Shown here in pieces: positions 8,597 to 17,639 of a DNA stretch of 64,000 nucleotides (position 1 is its first letter; the number at the start of each line of letters is the position of its first letter). Origin of the DNA: an uncultured delta proteobacterium (GTDB taxonomy: Bacteria; Myxococcota; Myxococcia; Myxococcales; 40CM-4-68-19); assembly GCA_903911145.1 (NCBI GenBank), contig CAIWCD010000031.1:62001-126000 (forward strand). The letters run 5' to 3'. Both the position numbers and the translations under genes were made by a program. The notes under the pieces are model-generated. The model did not search any database, was not told where the DNA came from, and was given only the letters and a program-made list of their open reading frames with translations.

Positions 8597-9463
8597 CTAC
8601 TGGCGATCAAGGCAGGCGAGGGAGTCGTTCGACCAGATCTGCTGGATGGCGAAACGCTGCCCGTTCCAGCTCTGCGCGAAGTTGTTCGCGGCGGTTTCGC
8701 AGCGGTCGCCGACCTCGTCGTTGGCGTGCATCGCTTCCCAGGCGTTGAAGAGCGGGTCGGTCGCTGCCTCGGCCAGCTCGTGGCTCATTGCCGAGGTCGC
8801 CGCGTCGAGGAGCGGGCCGTTGACGTGCAGGCTGCCGGTTCCACAGACGCTGTCGCAGTCGAGGTGCGGAATCGAGGCGTAGACGAGCTGCACGGTGCCG
8901 ATGCCAGCGAGCGTCGCCGGGTGATGCTCGTGATAGCCGCAGAAGTCGCTGCAGGATGCGGACCTGCCCAGATGCACGATGGTGCGCGGCGGCGTGTAGA
9001 CGAAGTAGATCGCCTCCGGGTTCCAATCGACACTGCCCGCGTTGATCTGCGCGGCGACGAAGTGGGCCATCGCGGTGTCGGTCAGCTCCGCGGGCGGGTC
9101 GTCGCTGATCGTGAGTGATGCTCCCTCGACCGACTCATTGATGACCGGGCCTTTCGCGTCGGCATACTGCGCGGCAATGGCGAACCAGGCGGTGCCGCCT
9201 GCGCGCTCTTTGAAGGCATCGAAGAGCGCCGTCTGCTTGCGGCCCGCGGCGGTGTTGAAATAGCTGCCCCAGTAGAGGTTGACCATCACCGGCCGATGCA
9301 TCACCGGACCGCCGTGGTACGGCACGGGGCGCGCAAGATCCGGGTGCACGCCAGCAATGAGGTGCACGCCCGACGTGAGATCGCTTCCCTCGGAATCGGT
9401 CGGGAGATCGGCCCCGCCGCAGGAGGCGGCGAGAGTGGCGAGCAGCACGGCGACAACGCGCAT
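8597..9463 (-). CDS. EXORDIUM-like (phosphate-induced protein 1 type) secreted lipoprotein
   Basis: A 288-residue lipoprotein; the ATG at 9463 follows a G-rich ribosome site and gives a signal peptide with a lipobox Cys (LAASC). The core resembles plant EXORDIUM/PHI-1 proteins as recalled: PVMVNLYWGSYF near the start, FCGYHEHH in the middle, then SHELAEAATDPLFNAWEA (His228-Glu229) and DEVGDRCE, ending in a Trp/Cys segment. The HELAE and downstream Asp/Glu suggest a metal site, but peptidase activity is not shown for the family. A larger paralogue lies at 60799-63279. It is divergent from the DUF2339 gene. Confidence 0.7.
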   Translation of the reverse strand: MRVVAVLLATLAASCGGADLPTDSEGSDLTSGVHLIAGVHPDLARPVPYHGGPVMHRPVMVNLYWGSYFNTAAGRKQTALFDAFKERAGGTAWFAIAAQYADAKGPVINESVEGASLTISDDPPAELTDTAMAHFVAAQINAGSVDWNPEAIYFVYTPPRTIVHLGRSASCSDFCGYHEHHPATLAGIGTVQLVYASIPHLDCDSVCGTGSLHVNGPLLDAATSAMSHELAEAATDPLFNAWEAMHANDEVGDRCETAANNFAQSWNGQRFAIQQIWSNDSLACLDRQ

Positions 9464-9584
9464 GTGACCCCCCGAAGAAACTCGCGCCTCTCCTCGCAGT
9501 TCGCGGCAAATCGTGGAATCGTCTCGCTGCCGGATGCCCTGTTTTCCACCGCCGCCTGCTGTTTGCGGGCCGCTGGAGCAACGC

Positions 9585-12500
9585 ATGGAACTGTTCGTCT
9601 TCCTCAGTTGTGTGGCCAGCATCGCCGCGTGGCTGAGCGCGCGCTCGACGCGAACGATGGCGCAGGAGCGGCTTGCGGCCGCCGATCGACGGATGGAGGC
9701 GATGCAGCGCACGCTCAATGCGCTGGCCAAGGCAGAGGCTGAGAGGGTTGCGGCCGCGTCGCTCCCGCTCGTGAAGTCCGCGGAGACTACGCCTCCGTCC
9801 TCGACCGCAGTGCCGCTGGCTCCTGTTCCGATCGCTGAACTCCTCCCCGTCGCGGAGAGCGCAACCGCCGCTGCGCCAGTCCCGATCGCAGAGCTGGTTT
9901 CTGCATCGCTCCCGAACGCAACGACGCTCGCAGCCGCTCCAGGCGCGGTCGAGAGCAGTGCACCGCGCGCCGCCGGAGGCCATTCACTCGAAGAGAAAGT
10001 CGCGCTCGTCTGGTTCACGCGCATCGGCGCGGCGGCGCTGCTCATCGGCGTTGCGTTCTTCTTCAAGTACGCCGTCGACAACGACTGGATCGGCCCACTC
10101 GGTCGCGTCGCGCTCGGGGCCTTGACTGGCGCGGGTTTGCTCGCCGCCGCCGAGATCACGCGCACGCGGACCAAAGCGATCTTCCTGCAGGTGCTGCTCG
10201 GCGTCGGCCTTTCGTTCCTCTATCTGTCGGTCTACGCGAGCCACGCCTTCTACGGAATCGTCCCGACCACGCCAGCGTTCGCCGCGCTGGTGGTCGTCTC
10301 GCTGCTCGGGGGCGCGCTCGCCGTGCGCCACCGCGGCGAGCCGATCCTCATCCTCTCGCTGCTCGCGGCGCTGCTTGCGCCCGTCCTGATCTCGACGCAC
10401 CAGAACCGTCCGCTCGCGCTCTTCAGCTACACGCTGCTCATTACGGGATTGTCGTTTCTCACCTCTGTGCGGATGGGCTTTCGCTACGCGAACTGGCTCG
10501 GCATCGGCGGCGCGTCGGTGCTCTTCGCAGGCTGGTACGGCACGTTCTTCCACGCTCGCATGCCCGAAGCGCAGGAACTCTTCGCCGACGGGAATGCGTT
10601 CGACGCTGCGCTGTACATCTTCCGTACGCTCAGGCCGCGCATCGTCCCGCTCGGCGCAGTTGCCGCCTTTCTTGCCGAGTGGATCGCTGTCGCGCGCTTC
10701 GCCCGCACGCGCGAACCTGGGCTTCAGGAGCGGCTGCAGCCAGTCCCCTTTCTCGTCGCGGCGCTGCTTCTCGCGCACGCGGGATTCGCAGTTCTGCTCT
10801 TTGACGCGCCCCCGTTTCTCGGGCTGATGCTCGCGTGTCTCGGACTGCTGTCGTCCTATCTGCTCGGGCTCGAGAATCGCCGCGATCTGCTTGGCCTGCC
10901 TCTTGTGACGACGTTCTGCGTGCTGCTCTTCACCGTGCATCGCGAACAGACCGATCCGACGGGCATGCTCGCCGTGCTCGGCCTCGTCGGCGTGATCTAT
11001 GGAGCCGGGCTGTTGCACGGCCAATTCGGCGCAGCGAAGAAGCCGGACCCGCTGCTGGTGATGCTCCTCTGCGCCGTCGGCGTTGCGCTCGCGCTCTGCT
11101 CGGCGGTGCTGCTCTTCGAGCTCCATCCGGCGACCTTCTCGTTCGTGCTCGCCGCGCTCTCGCTCTCGTTTGCGGCGCTGTCGTTGTTGCTCGGCGTGCC
11201 CGTGGTGGCTGCGGGCGCTGCGGCGCTCTCGGTCTGCGGACTGCTCGCCACCAGCACGCAGCACAGCGAGATCAGCACGCCGCTGCTCATCGCCGCCGCG
11301 CTCAATGCCGCGATCTATTTCGCCTCGGGTGCGTACGAGTTGCTCGTGCGCAAACTGGAAGCGACCCAGCCGCGCCTCTTCACCGTCTCCGCGGCCGGTC
11401 TCGGATTCGCGCTGCTGGTGGAGACGAGTGCGCCGCAGAGCCAGTGGCTTCTACGCTCGACGGCACCGGCGCTCGTCGGCGTTCTCGATCTTCTCCTCGG
11501 TGTCGCGCTTCTTCGTCGCAGCGCGCGCAAACCCGCCACGGTGCTGCTCGGGCAAGCGCTCGCGCTCTTTGCCGCCGCGGCTGCGATGCTCTTCTCTGGC
11601 GCGACCGTGACGGTGATCTGGGCCGCGCTCGCAGCCGTGGTCGCCGTGCTCGCGGCCGCCGATGAGGATCCCCGCTGGCTCGCGGGTGCCTCGCTGCTCT
11701 TCGTCGCGACCGTGCTGCGCGCGCTGTTCGTCGATTTCGAGATCCCCGAGCAGGAGCAGCAGAAGTTCTTCGCGACGCTCGGCGAAGAGGGCCGTCTGCG
11801 CGCGCATCTGATCTTCAATCCGCGCGCGGGAGCGTTCGCCGCGACCGCGCTCGCGCTGTTCGTGGCGGCGCGTTCGACAGCGCGCAGGACGGCCGACTGG
11901 TTTCGCCAGAGCTCGCTCGCGTTCGCTCTCTCAGCGCACGCGCTGCTGGTGCTGCTGGCGATCCTCGAGGCGCACAATCTCGCCCTGACCACACCGCTGC
12001 CAGACGCGATCCCGTTTGCGGAAGACAGCGGTTTCATCTCCGCGTTCAACGCCGCGGTCTACGCACAGGCCGAGGCGCTCTCGGTGGTGACGACGGTGGT
12101 GATGGCGCTCTACGCCTCGATGCTCGTCTCGATCGGCTTCGGCGCGCGCAGCCGCAACAGCCGCCTGTTGGGTTTAAGCCTCTTCGCGTTGACGCTGGGA
12201 AAGCTCGCGCGCTGGGACATCTGGCACCTCGCGCGCATCTATCAAATGGTCGTGCTGGTCGCGCTCGGCGCGCTGATGCTCGCGTCTTCGTATCTCTACG
12301 CGCGCTTCGGCAAGCGGCTCGTGACGCTCCTGCGAGATGGAGAGCTCCCGAGCGCAGGAGGCGCGGGAACGGGCGCGATGCTCATCTTCATTGCGCTGTC
12401 GCTGGCGTCCGGAACTGCGCGTGCGGCCGACGCGCAGAAGTTCGCGCGCTTCGAGCAGCAGCGCGCGATCGAGCACGTCTCCGACGAGAATTTCTACCGC

Positions 12501-13688
12501 GTCGAGATCGATCCGCCTCTGTATCGCGCGACGCGCGCGCAGTTCGACGACGTGCGGATCGAAAGCGTCAAGGGCGACGAGGCGCCGTTTCTCGTGCGCG
12601 ATATTCCTGCCGACGTCGCGATCGTCCGTCACGAAGCGACCGTGGTGGATGCGCTCGTTCTCCCCGACGGCTCCTCGCGCGCAGTGCTCGATCTCGGCCG
12701 CATGGGCCTCAAGCACAGCGAGGTCGCGCTCGAGATCGAGGGCAGCGATTTCCTGCGCCACACCCGCATCGAGATCTCGAACGACGAGCAGAAGTTCGAT
12801 CGGTTGACCGAGGGACAGCTCGTCTATCGGGTGGTGAGTGGCGAGCAGAGCGGGTCGAGCACGACGCTCACCTATCCTGTCTCCGATGCGCGCTATCTGC
12901 GCGTGACGCTCCTGCCGGGCGCGGACAAGGAGCGGCTGCGCATCACCGCGGCCCACCTCGCGCTCACCAGTGAGTCGTCGCGGCTCCTGCAGCGCAGCCT
13001 CGCGGCCGTGGTCTCGTCCCTGCCGCGCAAGAGCGATGCGCGGCAGAGCGCGTGGCTCCTCGATCTCGGCGCGCCGGGCGTGCCGATTGAATCTCTGCTG
13101 ATCGACGTGCAGACGACTCTCTTCGAGCGTCGCGTCTCGCTCTCGGCGAGCGACGATCAGCGCTCCTGGTCGTCGCTCGGTGGTGGGCTGCTCTACCGCG
13201 CAGCGAACGCGGAGGGTCTCACGCTCAGCTTCTCCTCGACGCGCGCGCGCTTTCTGCGCCTGGCCATCGACGACGGCGATGATCCACCGCTCCTGGTTCG
13301 CGCGGCGACGGCGAGCTATCGCGCGCAGGAGCTGGTCTTTCGCGCGGCGGCCGGCGGCGTCGATGGCCAGCTTGCACCGCGGCTCCTCGTCGGCCGCGCT
13401 GATGCCGCCCATCCCCTCTATGATCTTGCTTCGGTGATCGCCCGCTACGGCGATGCGCTCAGGCCCGCGCAGGCCGCGTTCGGGCCGCTCGAACCGAATC
13501 CAGATTTTCGTGCGCCCGTGCCGAAAGCGGCTCCTCTGCCGCCTGCGAGCGAGCGTCACAAGGGAGCGATCGTGGCCGCGCTCAGCCTGCTTCTGCTCGT
13601 CCTCGCGCTCTGGACGATCCGGCTGCTCAAGAGCTCGAACGACAACGAGAGCGCGAGCAACACCACGCCCCGCGCGGGTGAGAAATAG
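9585..13688 (+). CDS. DUF2339 polytopic membrane protein fused to a DUF3999-like C-terminal domain
   Basis: A 1367-residue protein of unknown function. The start at 9585 follows TGGAGCAA. An N-terminal helix and short coiled coil (residues 1-60) lead to an Ala/Pro-rich linker, then EEKVALVWFTRIGAAAL and FFFKYAVDND, the DUF2339 signature, followed by more than 20 hydrophobic segments up to about residue 960. After a signal-like hydrophobic stretch (residues 925-945) the rest is soluble, beginning FYRVEIDPPLYRATRAQFDDVRI, and resembles DUF3999, with a last helix near residue 1330. In many bacteria DUF2339 and DUF3999 are separate adjacent genes; here they are one chain. An envelope role is inferred. 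The next gene starts 1 nt after the stop. Confidence 0.82.
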   Translation: MELFVFLSCVASIAAWLSARSTRTMAQERLAAADRRMEAMQRTLNALAKAEAERVAAASLPLVKSAETTPPSSTAVPLAPVPIAELLPVAESATAAAPVPIAELVSASLPNATTLAAAPGAVESSAPRAAGGHSLEEKVALVWFTRIGAAALLIGVAFFFKYAVDNDWIGPLGRVALGALTGAGLLAAAEITRTRTKAIFLQVLLGVGLSFLYLSVYASHAFYGIVPTTPAFAALVVVSLLGGALAVRHRGEPILILSLLAALLAPVLISTHQNRPLALFSYTLLITGLSFLTSVRMGFRYANWLGIGGASVLFAGWYGTFFHARMPEAQELFADGNAFDAALYIFRTLRPRIVPLGAVAAFLAEWIAVARFARTREPGLQERLQPVPFLVAALLLAHAGFAVLLFDAPPFLGLMLACLGLLSSYLLGLENRRDLLGLPLVTTFCVLLFTVHREQTDPTGMLAVLGLVGVIYGAGLLHGQFGAAKKPDPLLVMLLCAVGVALALCSAVLLFELHPATFSFVLAALSLSFAALSLLLGVPVVAAGAAALSVCGLLATSTQHSEISTPLLIAAALNAAIYFASGAYELLVRKLEATQPRLFTVSAAGLGFALLVETSAPQSQWLLRSTAPALVGVLDLLLGVALLRRSARKPATVLLGQALALFAAAAAMLFSGATVTVIWAALAAVVAVLAAADEDPRWLAGASLLFVATVLRALFVDFEIPEQEQQKFFATLGEEGRLRAHLIFNPRAGAFAATALALFVAARSTARRTADWFRQSSLAFALSAHALLVLLAILEAHNLALTTPLPDAIPFAEDSGFISAFNAAVYAQAEALSVVTTVVMALYASMLVSIGFGARSRNSRLLGLSLFALTLGKLARWDIWHLARIYQMVVLVALGALMLASSYLYARFGKRLVTLLRDGELPSAGGAGTGAMLIFIALSLASGTARAADAQKFARFEQQRAIEHVSDENFYRVEIDPPLYRATRAQFDDVRIESVKGDEAPFLVRDIPADVAIVRHEATVVDALVLPDGSSRAVLDLGRMGLKHSEVALEIEGSDFLRHTRIEISNDEQKFDRLTEGQLVYRVVSGEQSGSSTTLTYPVSDARYLRVTLLPGADKERLRITAAHLALTSESSRLLQRSLAAVVSSLPRKSDARQSAWLLDLGAPGVPIESLLIDVQTTLFERRVSLSASDDQRSWSSLGGGLLYRAANAEGLTLSFSSTRARFLRLAIDDGDDPPLLVRAATASYRAQELVFRAAAGGVDGQLAPRLLVGRADAAHPLYDLASVIARYGDALRPAQAAFGPLEPNPDFRAPVPKAAPLPPASERHKGAIVAALSLLLLVLALWTIRLLKSSNDNESASNTTPRAGEK

Positions 13689-13689
13689 T

Positions 13690-14820
13690 ATGCACTCAAA
13701 CGATCTCGCACCGCTCACGTCGGGCAGCCGCGTCGTCGTCGCGCAGTTTGGCGAGACTCCGCTCGAAGCGATCGATCAGCACGCCTCGCTGCAGCCGATG
13801 CCCGCGCCCGATCCGGCAACGCTCTCTGCGCAAGACGTGATCGTCGCCATCAAGAGCGCCAGCGTCGGCTGGGTCGATCTCCTCATGACGAGCGGGCAGT
13901 ACCAGCACATGGCGAAGCCGCCCTACTGTCCGGGTCTCGAATACGCGGGCGTCGTCGTCTGGCGCGGCGCGGAGGTGAGCGACTTTTCCCTCGGCGATCG
14001 CGTGCTTGTCGACGGCCTGCTCGCCGGTCCGCGTTCGCTCGGCGACTATCAAGCCTATGGCGGATATGCCTCGTATGGAGTCGCGCCTGCGTCGGCGCTG
14101 CAGCCGATTCCGCCCGGCTATTCCTTCGACGAGGCGTGCAATCTCCTCGGCAACTACGAGACGGCCTATCACTGCCTGATCGCGCGCGGCCGCCTCCAGC
14201 GCGGGGAAACCGTGCTCATCCACGGCGCGTCGGGCTCGACGGGGCTCGCGGCAGTCCAGGTCGCAAAGCTCCTCGGAGCGACCGTGATCGCGACCGGCCG
14301 CTCCGACGAGAAGCTCGCTGTGGTGAAGAGTCTCGGCGCGGATCACGTGATCAACTGCAGGCCGACCGAGGGAGTGAGCGGCGTGCGGAAGTTTCGCGAC
14401 GAGGTCAAGGCGCTCACCGATGGCCGCGGCGTCGACGTGGTCTACGACGGCGTCGGCGGCGAGATCTCGCTCGAGAGTCTTCGCGCAGTCGCATTCGGCG
14501 CGCGCTATCTGATCGTCGGCTGGGCTTCGACGCCGTTCGTCGCGCAGGGCAAAGGCCAGCGCGGCGCACCGAATGCGAACGTGCTGCCGACGAATCTCAT
14601 CATGATGAAAGGGCTCGACGTGCTCGGCTGCCCGACGGTGATCTCGACCGTGAACGATCCGTCGATCCGCACCGCGCGCCTTGCGCAGGTGCTGGCGTGG
14701 TCGGAGAGCGGCGCGATCCGTCCGCACGTCTCGCACGTCTTTCCGCTCGCACAATTCAAGGAAGCGATGCGCGCGAAGTGGAACGGCGAGGTCATCGGCG
14801 GATGCGTTCTTCATCCATGA
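13690..14820 (+). CDS. Zinc-free MDR-family NADPH:quinone oxidoreductase-like dehydrogenase
   Basis: A 376-residue cytosolic enzyme of the medium-chain dehydrogenase/reductase superfamily. The N-terminal GroES-like domain (residues 20-130) contains PPYCPGLEYAGVV, and the Rossmann domain has HGASGSTGLAAVQVAK for NADPH, then LGADHVI and VVYDGVGG. The structural-zinc Cys cluster is missing, as in quinone oxidoreductases. It would reduce quinones or enones with NADPH. It begins 1 nt after the DUF2339 stop and its own stop overlaps the start of the Coq4-like gene (ATGA), so it is translationally linked to both sides. Confidence 0.85.
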   Translation: MHSNDLAPLTSGSRVVVAQFGETPLEAIDQHASLQPMPAPDPATLSAQDVIVAIKSASVGWVDLLMTSGQYQHMAKPPYCPGLEYAGVVVWRGAEVSDFSLGDRVLVDGLLAGPRSLGDYQAYGGYASYGVAPASALQPIPPGYSFDEACNLLGNYETAYHCLIARGRLQRGETVLIHGASGSTGLAAVQVAKLLGATVIATGRSDEKLAVVKSLGADHVINCRPTEGVSGVRKFRDEVKALTDGRGVDVVYDGVGGEISLESLRAVAFGARYLIVGWASTPFVAQGKGQRGAPNANVLPTNLIMMKGLDVLGCPTVISTVNDPSIRTARLAQVLAWSESGAIRPHVSHVFPLAQFKEAMRAKWNGEVIGGCVLHP

Positions 14821-15374
14821 ATCGTCATGCGCCGGACTGCTGCTGCACCGCGCACCCGCTCCCAGCCTGCTTGCGCGTGCGCGACGCGCTCGATATCTAC
14901 CTCGCGGAGAACGGCTTCACGCACGCGGAGTACGAGGCGAAGTGGACGCCCGCTTCATTTCTCGGCGTTGTGATTCCCGTCCCGAACACGGTGCCGCACC
15001 AGAGGGGAATCCGGCTCCACGATCTCCATCACCTCGCCACCGGGTTCGGCACCGACATCGCGGGCGAGGGAGAGATCTCGGCGTGGGAGATCCGCGGCGG
15101 CCTCGGCGATCTCAATCTCTACGTCTCGTCGCTCGTGATCTTTGGCACTGCAGTCGGCTCGCTCACCTCTCCGTGGCGCACGCTCAGCGCGGGCCGCGCG
15201 TCGAGGAAGAAGAATCTCTTTCGCGCCTGGAGCAGCTACGCTTCGCTGCTCGAACTCACGCTGGGTGAGCTGCGCGAGCGGGTGGGAATTCCCGTGCGAG
15301 GCATCGCAAACGGGCGCAAACTCCACTCGCGAGCGCCTCGCACGGAGGCGAATGCGTCGTCGGCTGCCAAGTGA
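14817..15374 (+). CDS. Coq4-like ubiquinone-biosynthesis family protein
   Basis: A 185-residue protein whose ATG overlaps the preceding stop (ATGA). The segment [17 protein letters not shown] continues to a Glu exactly 11 residues after the second metal His, matching the Coq4 zinc motif HDxxH-x11-E. In mitochondria and some bacteria Coq4 acts on ring modification during coenzyme Q synthesis (C1 decarboxylation and hydroxylation). The N-terminus carries CCC within [10 protein letters not shown], unusual for the family. Length is shorter than mitochondrial Coq4 (about 225-265). Coupling to a quinone-oxidoreductase-like gene fits a quinone role, but no other ubi gene is near. Confidence 0.68.
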   Translation: MNRHAPDCCCTAHPLPACLRVRDALDIYLAENGFTHAEYEAKWTPASFLGVVIPVPNTVPHQRGIRLHDLHHLATGFGTDIAGEGEISAWEIRGGLGDLNLYVSSLVIFGTAVGSLTSPWRTLSAGRASRKKNLFRAWSSYASLLELTLGELRERVGIPVRGIANGRKLHSRAPRTEANASSAAK

Positions 15375-15419
15375 AGTCATTGGTGTTGCGACGCTTTTAG
15401 ATAAATCGTACACAGCCGA

Positions 15420-15448
15420 TTGCATTTTCTTTTCAGATCCCCGATACA
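15420..15448 (+). promoter_or_regulatory. Candidate sigma70 promoter of the cold-shock gene
   Basis: TTGCAT at 15420-15425 and GATACA at 15443-15448 are separated by 17 bp, in an AT-rich island. Transcription would start near 15455, giving a leader of about 65 nt before the ATG at 15520, as is common for cold-shock genes with structured leaders. Confidence 0.4.
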
Positions 15449-15519
15449 CACGCTTCCTCGTGCCAATCCGCGCGGGGCTGGATGGGAGTGATTCCCGTCT
15501 CGATACACGAAAGAAGAGC

Positions 15520-15723
15520 ATGGCTACTGGCACCGTGAAGTGGTTCAACGATTCGAAGGGGTTCGGCTTCATCACGCAGGACGGCGGGGGCGAAGACGTT
15601 TTCTGCCACCACACTGCGATCAAGGCCGAAGGGTTCCGCACGCTGGCCGAAGGGCAGAAGGTTTCCTTCGAGGTCACCAAGGGCCCCAAGGGTCTCCAGG
15701 CCCAGAACGTCCAGCCGATCTAG
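15520..15723 (+). CDS. CspA-family cold-shock protein
   Basis: A 67-residue single cold-shock domain that binds single-stranded RNA or DNA and acts as an RNA chaperone. The start [14 protein letters not shown] contains RNP1, and DVFCHHTAI is RNP2 with Cys where most Csps have Val. [18 protein letters not shown] closes the barrel. Full length for the family. It has its own probable promoter (15420) and a textbook terminator (15748), so it is monocistronic. Confidence 0.95.
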   Translation: MATGTVKWFNDSKGFGFITQDGGGEDVFCHHTAIKAEGFRTLAEGQKVSFEVTKGPKGLQAQNVQPI

Positions 15724-15747
15724 TTTTCTAGATCGCTGAACAGCAAG

Positions 15748-15781
15748 AGGCCCGGGCTCAAAAGCCTGGGCCTTTTCTTTT
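15748..15781 (+). terminator. Rho-independent terminator after the cold-shock gene
   Basis: An 11-bp GC-rich stem (arms 15748-15758 and 15763-15773, one G-T pair) with a CAAA loop, followed directly by TTTTCTTTT. It sits 24 nt after the csp stop. Confidence 0.9.
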
Positions 15782-15793
15782 GTGCATCACCGC

Positions 15794-15800
15794 GGAGGGG
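15794..15800 (+). promoter_or_regulatory. Strong ribosome-binding site deciding a TTG start
   Basis: GGAGGGG ends 4 nt before a TTG at 15805. No ATG or GTG in the same frame is close by, so this site fixes the NfeD-like gene on a TTG codon. Confidence 0.65.
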
Positions 15801-15804
15801 GATC

Positions 15805-16356
15805 TTGCCGCTCGGTTATCTGCTCGCGACCATCCTGGGTGGAACGCTCCTCGTGGCCTCGCTGCTGACGGGCCACCACGGTGCATCGCATGAGCTGGAT
15901 CACGGGCACGCGCACGAGAGCGGCGATCAGGAGAATGCGATCGCGGCGCTCGTCTTCTCGGTGCGCTTCTGGACATACCTGCTCGCGATTGGCGGACTCA
16001 CCGGACTGCTGCTGCGCCTGATCGCAAAGACGGGCGAGCCGTGGTGCGCGCTCCTGGCTCTCTCGGTGGGGAGCGCGAGCGGACTCTTTGCGCAGCGGAT
16101 TCTCTCGGTGCTCGGCAAGCAGTCCGGCGGCGTCGTCGAATCGAGCGAACTCGCGCTGCGCCTGGGCAAGATGCTCTTGCCTGCTTCGCCGGGCGTGAGC
16201 AGCCGCGTGCGCCTCACCGTCAACAATCAGATTGTCGATCTCATCGCGGTCACCGAAGATCCGCAGATCGCCGCGCGTGAAGAAGTGCTCGTCCTCGAGG
16301 TAAAGGACGGCGTTGCCCACGTCACTCGCAACTTGAATCCAGGGGAGAAGTCATGA
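15805..16356 (+). CDS. NfeD/YqiJ-like membrane protein, flotillin partner
   Basis: A 183-residue inner-membrane protein started by TTG. Hydrophobic segments lie near residues 1-21, 45-70 and 82-100, with a His-rich loop (GHHGASHELDHGHAH) between the first two. The C-terminal 75 residues look like the OB-fold of NfeD/YqiJ proteins. In E. coli YqiJ is encoded next to the flotillin YqiK; here the stop overlaps the start of a flotillin by ATGA, which supports the same partnership. NfeD-type proteins are thought to organise flotillin microdomains. The His cluster could bind metal, but this is only a guess. Confidence 0.75.
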   Translation: MPLGYLLATILGGTLLVASLLTGHHGASHELDHGHAHESGDQENAIAALVFSVRFWTYLLAIGGLTGLLLRLIAKTGEPWCALLALSVGSASGLFAQRILSVLGKQSGGVVESSELALRLGKMLLPASPGVSSRVRLTVNNQIVDLIAVTEDPQIAAREEVLVLEVKDGVAHVTRNLNPGEKS

Positions 16357-17639
16357 ACGACGTCGATGGGTCGTCTTCACTTTCAATGGGCGGACTGATC
16401 TTGTTCGCCTTCCTGCTCGCGATCGGACTGACGATCGCGCTCTCGCTCTTCCGGCGCTTCCTCTACATCTGCCGGCCGAACGAGATGCTCGTCGTCTCGG
16501 GCAAGAAGACGAAACTCTCCTCGGGAGAGATGCTCAACTTCGCCGTGATTCTTGCGGGCCGCCACTGGCGCGTGCCGTTTGTGCAGACCGTCAGCCGGAT
16601 GGATCTGCGCCTCATCCCGATTGAGCTTCAAGTGACGAAGGTGCTCTCGAACGGCGGCATTCCGCTCGATGTGCACGCGATCGCGAACGTGAAGATCACC
16701 AGCGACGTGCGCTACGTGCACAACGCGGTCGAGCGGTTTCTCAACCTGCCGCCAGAGAACATCCGCCTCTCTGCGAAGCAGACGCTCGAAGGAGTTCTGC
16801 GCGGCGTGATCAGCCAGTTGACGCCCGAGCAGGTGAATGAGGATCGCATCGAGTTCGCCAACAAGCTGCTCGAGATGACCAGCGACGATTTCAACAAGAT
16901 GGGATTGCACCTCGATACCTTGAAAGTGCAGCGCGTCGAGGACGAGGCGAAGTATCTCGTCAACATTGCGCGCACGCAGATCGCGAATGCGATTCGCGAC
17001 GCGGAGAACGCGGAGAACCAGGCGGATCAGGAGGTCGCGCAGGAGCAGGCGGCGGCACGCCAGCAAGCGGAGGTCGCGAAGAAGCAGGCGGAGATCGGGA
17101 TCTCCACCAAGCGCAACCAGCTGCGCGCGTTGACCGGCAAGCTCGAGGGAGATGCGCAGTCGGTCGAGCGCGAGGCGCAGGCCGCGAGCGAGCAGGCGCG
17201 CGCCGAGGCGGAGCAGGAGTTGCAGTCGGTGCGCAAGGAGCTCGAGACCAAGCGGCTCTATGCCGAGATCGTTCTGCCGGCCGAGGCCGCGCGCGATGCG
17301 GCGACGCTCGAAGCGGAGGGCGATGCGGCCCCACGCAGAGAGCAGGGTGCAGCGGCGGCCGAGGTGATTCGCGCGATGGCAGAGGCGGTGAAGGCCGCGG
17401 GTCCTGAGGCACGCGAGATCTTCGTGCTCTCGCAGCTCGATACGCTCGTCGGCCAGGTCGCCGCGAAGGTGAAGGAGATGCAGATCGGTGAGGTGCAGGT
17501 GATCGACGCAGGCGACGGGCGCGCGCTGCCGGCGCTCGCGGCGAGCTTCCCGCAGACGGTGATCGCGGTGCTCGGCTCGCTCAAGGATCTCACTGGTGTG
17601 GATGTCGCGGCGATGCTCGCGGCCGGAGGTGCAAAGTGA
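16353..17639 (+). CDS. Flotillin/SPFH-domain protein (first of two)
   Basis: A 428-residue membrane-anchored SPFH protein. One N-terminal helix (about residues 10-32), then the SPFH domain from CRPNEMLVVSGKK to about residue 190, with the ENIRLSAKQTLEGVLRGVIS segment. Residues 205-330 form a long Ala/Glu coiled coil (EVAQEQAAARQQAEVAKK), followed by the flotillin end region LSQLDTLVGQVAAKV. Flotillins assemble cages in lipid microdomains and affect membrane fluidity and signalling. It overlaps its upstream partner (ATGA) and its downstream paralogue (GTGA). Confidence 0.88.
   Translation: MNDVDGSSSLSMGGLILFAFLLAIGLTIALSLFRRFLYICRPNEMLVVSGKKTKLSSGEMLNFAVILAGRHWRVPFVQTVSRMDLRLIPIELQVTKVLSNGGIPLDVHAIANVKITSDVRYVHNAVERFLNLPPENIRLSAKQTLEGVLRGVISQLTPEQVNEDRIEFANKLLEMTSDDFNKMGLHLDTLKVQRVEDEAKYLVNIARTQIANAIRDAENAENQADQEVAQEQAAARQQAEVAKKQAEIGISTKRNQLRALTGKLEGDAQSVEREAQAASEQARAEAEQELQSVRKELETKRLYAEIVLPAEAARDAATLEAEGDAAPRREQGAAAAEVIRAMAEAVKAAGPEAREIFVLSQLDTLVGQVAAKVKEMQIGEVQVIDAGDGRALPALAASFPQTVIAVLGSLKDLTGVDVAAMLAAGGAK

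Noticed and set aside
9984-11264. 426-codon minus-strand frame inside the DUF2339 gene
   Set aside because: Highly charged, repetitive Glu/Arg/Gln translation typical of antisense GC3 shadow; the plus frame has clear membrane segments.
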